Origin: Deltaproteobacteria bacterium UBA2957
GTDB lineage: Bacteria > Myxococcota_A > UBA796
Assembly: GCA_002348535.1 (NCBI GenBank)
Contig: DEBL01000034.1
Span: 1-6,375, forward strand
DNA: 6,375 nucleotides
Direction: 5' to 3'
Shown: one piece after another, positions 6,343 to 6,375 of the stretch
Layout: each line of letters opens with the position of its first letter
Numbering within the stretch: the stretch's first letter is position 1
Made by a program: the position numbers and the translations under genes
The notes under the pieces: model-generated
Database searches by the model: none
What the model saw: only the letters and a program-made list of their open reading frames with translations
What the model was told of the DNA's origin: nothing

Positions 6343-6375
6343 TCAGGTTCGGGGTCGTCGGGCGGGTCGTCGGGC
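6339..6375 (-). CDS. 3' end of an upstream leftward gene with an acidic Pro-Asp tail (partial)
   Basis: On the minus strand one frame entering from the right edge reads P-D-D-P-P-D-D-P-E-P-E and stops at TGA (6341-6339). That TGA overlaps the ATG of the next gene as ATGA, the same junction seen at 4642-4645. The coupling, and the lack of an SD for the downstream gene, make this a probable operon partner. Only 11 full codons are visible, so the product cannot be named. A second frame is also open through this stretch, hence the moderate confidence. Confidence 0.45.
   Translation of the reverse strand, partial: PDDPPDDPEPE
6352..6375. repeat. Perfect 12-bp tandem repeat, two copies, reaching the window edge
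   Basis: GGGTCGTCGGGC occurs at 6352-6363 and again at 6364-6375 with no mismatch. In the frame of the upstream partial gene each unit encodes Pro-Asp-Asp-Pro. The array may continue beyond the window. Confidence 0.85.

Noticed and set aside
1..6375. CRISPR arrays, tRNA or rRNA genes, insertion sequences, and defence or toxin-antitoxin genes.
   Set aside because: No regularly spaced repeats, cloverleaf-like segments, transposase motifs, terminal inverted repeats or known defence domains were seen on either strand.

Overview
The window is a GC-rich, densely packed stretch of bacterial chromosome. It holds five substantially readable protein-coding genes plus the last dozen codons of a sixth. 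I see no RNA genes, CRISPR arrays, insertion sequences or phage genes. All the proteins look like Gram-negative envelope proteins: SGNH hydrolases, a multi-pass GT-C-like membrane protein, and single-pass anchored proteins with Pro/Ala-rich linkers and beta-sandwich-like domains. The style of the SGNH and GT-C-like proteins, the high GC, the GTG starts and the tight overlaps recall Myxococcota and other former Deltaproteobacteria. This assignment is an impression from family style, not a measured one.

Layout from left to right. (1) The C-terminal part of an SGNH hydrolase runs rightward from the left edge to 850. (2) A second, paralogous SGNH hydrolase runs leftward from 2392 to 815. It has an N-terminal membrane anchor and a C-terminal Ig/SprB-like extension, and the two genes overlap tail to tail by 36 bp. 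(3) A 63-bp divergent intergenic gap (2393-2455) separates gene 2 from the rightward gene for a 729-residue GT-C-like membrane protein (2456-4645). (4) That gene is joined by an ATGA overlap to a gene for a 201-residue, membrane-anchored helical protein (4642-5247) that I do not recognise. (5) A leftward gene (6342-5236) meets it with a 12-bp convergent overlap. It encodes a probable type I membrane protein with an outer beta-rich domain, a Pro/Ala linker, one transmembrane helix, an Arg4 stop-transfer and a Rossmann/receiver-like inner domain. (6) Its ATG is coupled by ATGA to the end of another leftward gene, whose visible tail is an acidic Pro-Asp repeat.

A reasonable but unproven reading is a cell-surface glycan locus. 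The GT-C-like protein would transfer sugars from a lipid carrier, and the SGNH enzymes would add or remove acyl groups in the periplasm, by analogy with AlgJ/AlgX/PatB-type proteins. The 201-residue protein would be an accessory partner of the GT-C-like protein. The rightmost pair of coupled genes may be a separate operon. Nothing here proves a new system. The least familiar parts are genes 4 and 5 and the C-terminal domains fused to the SGNH and GT-C-like proteins.
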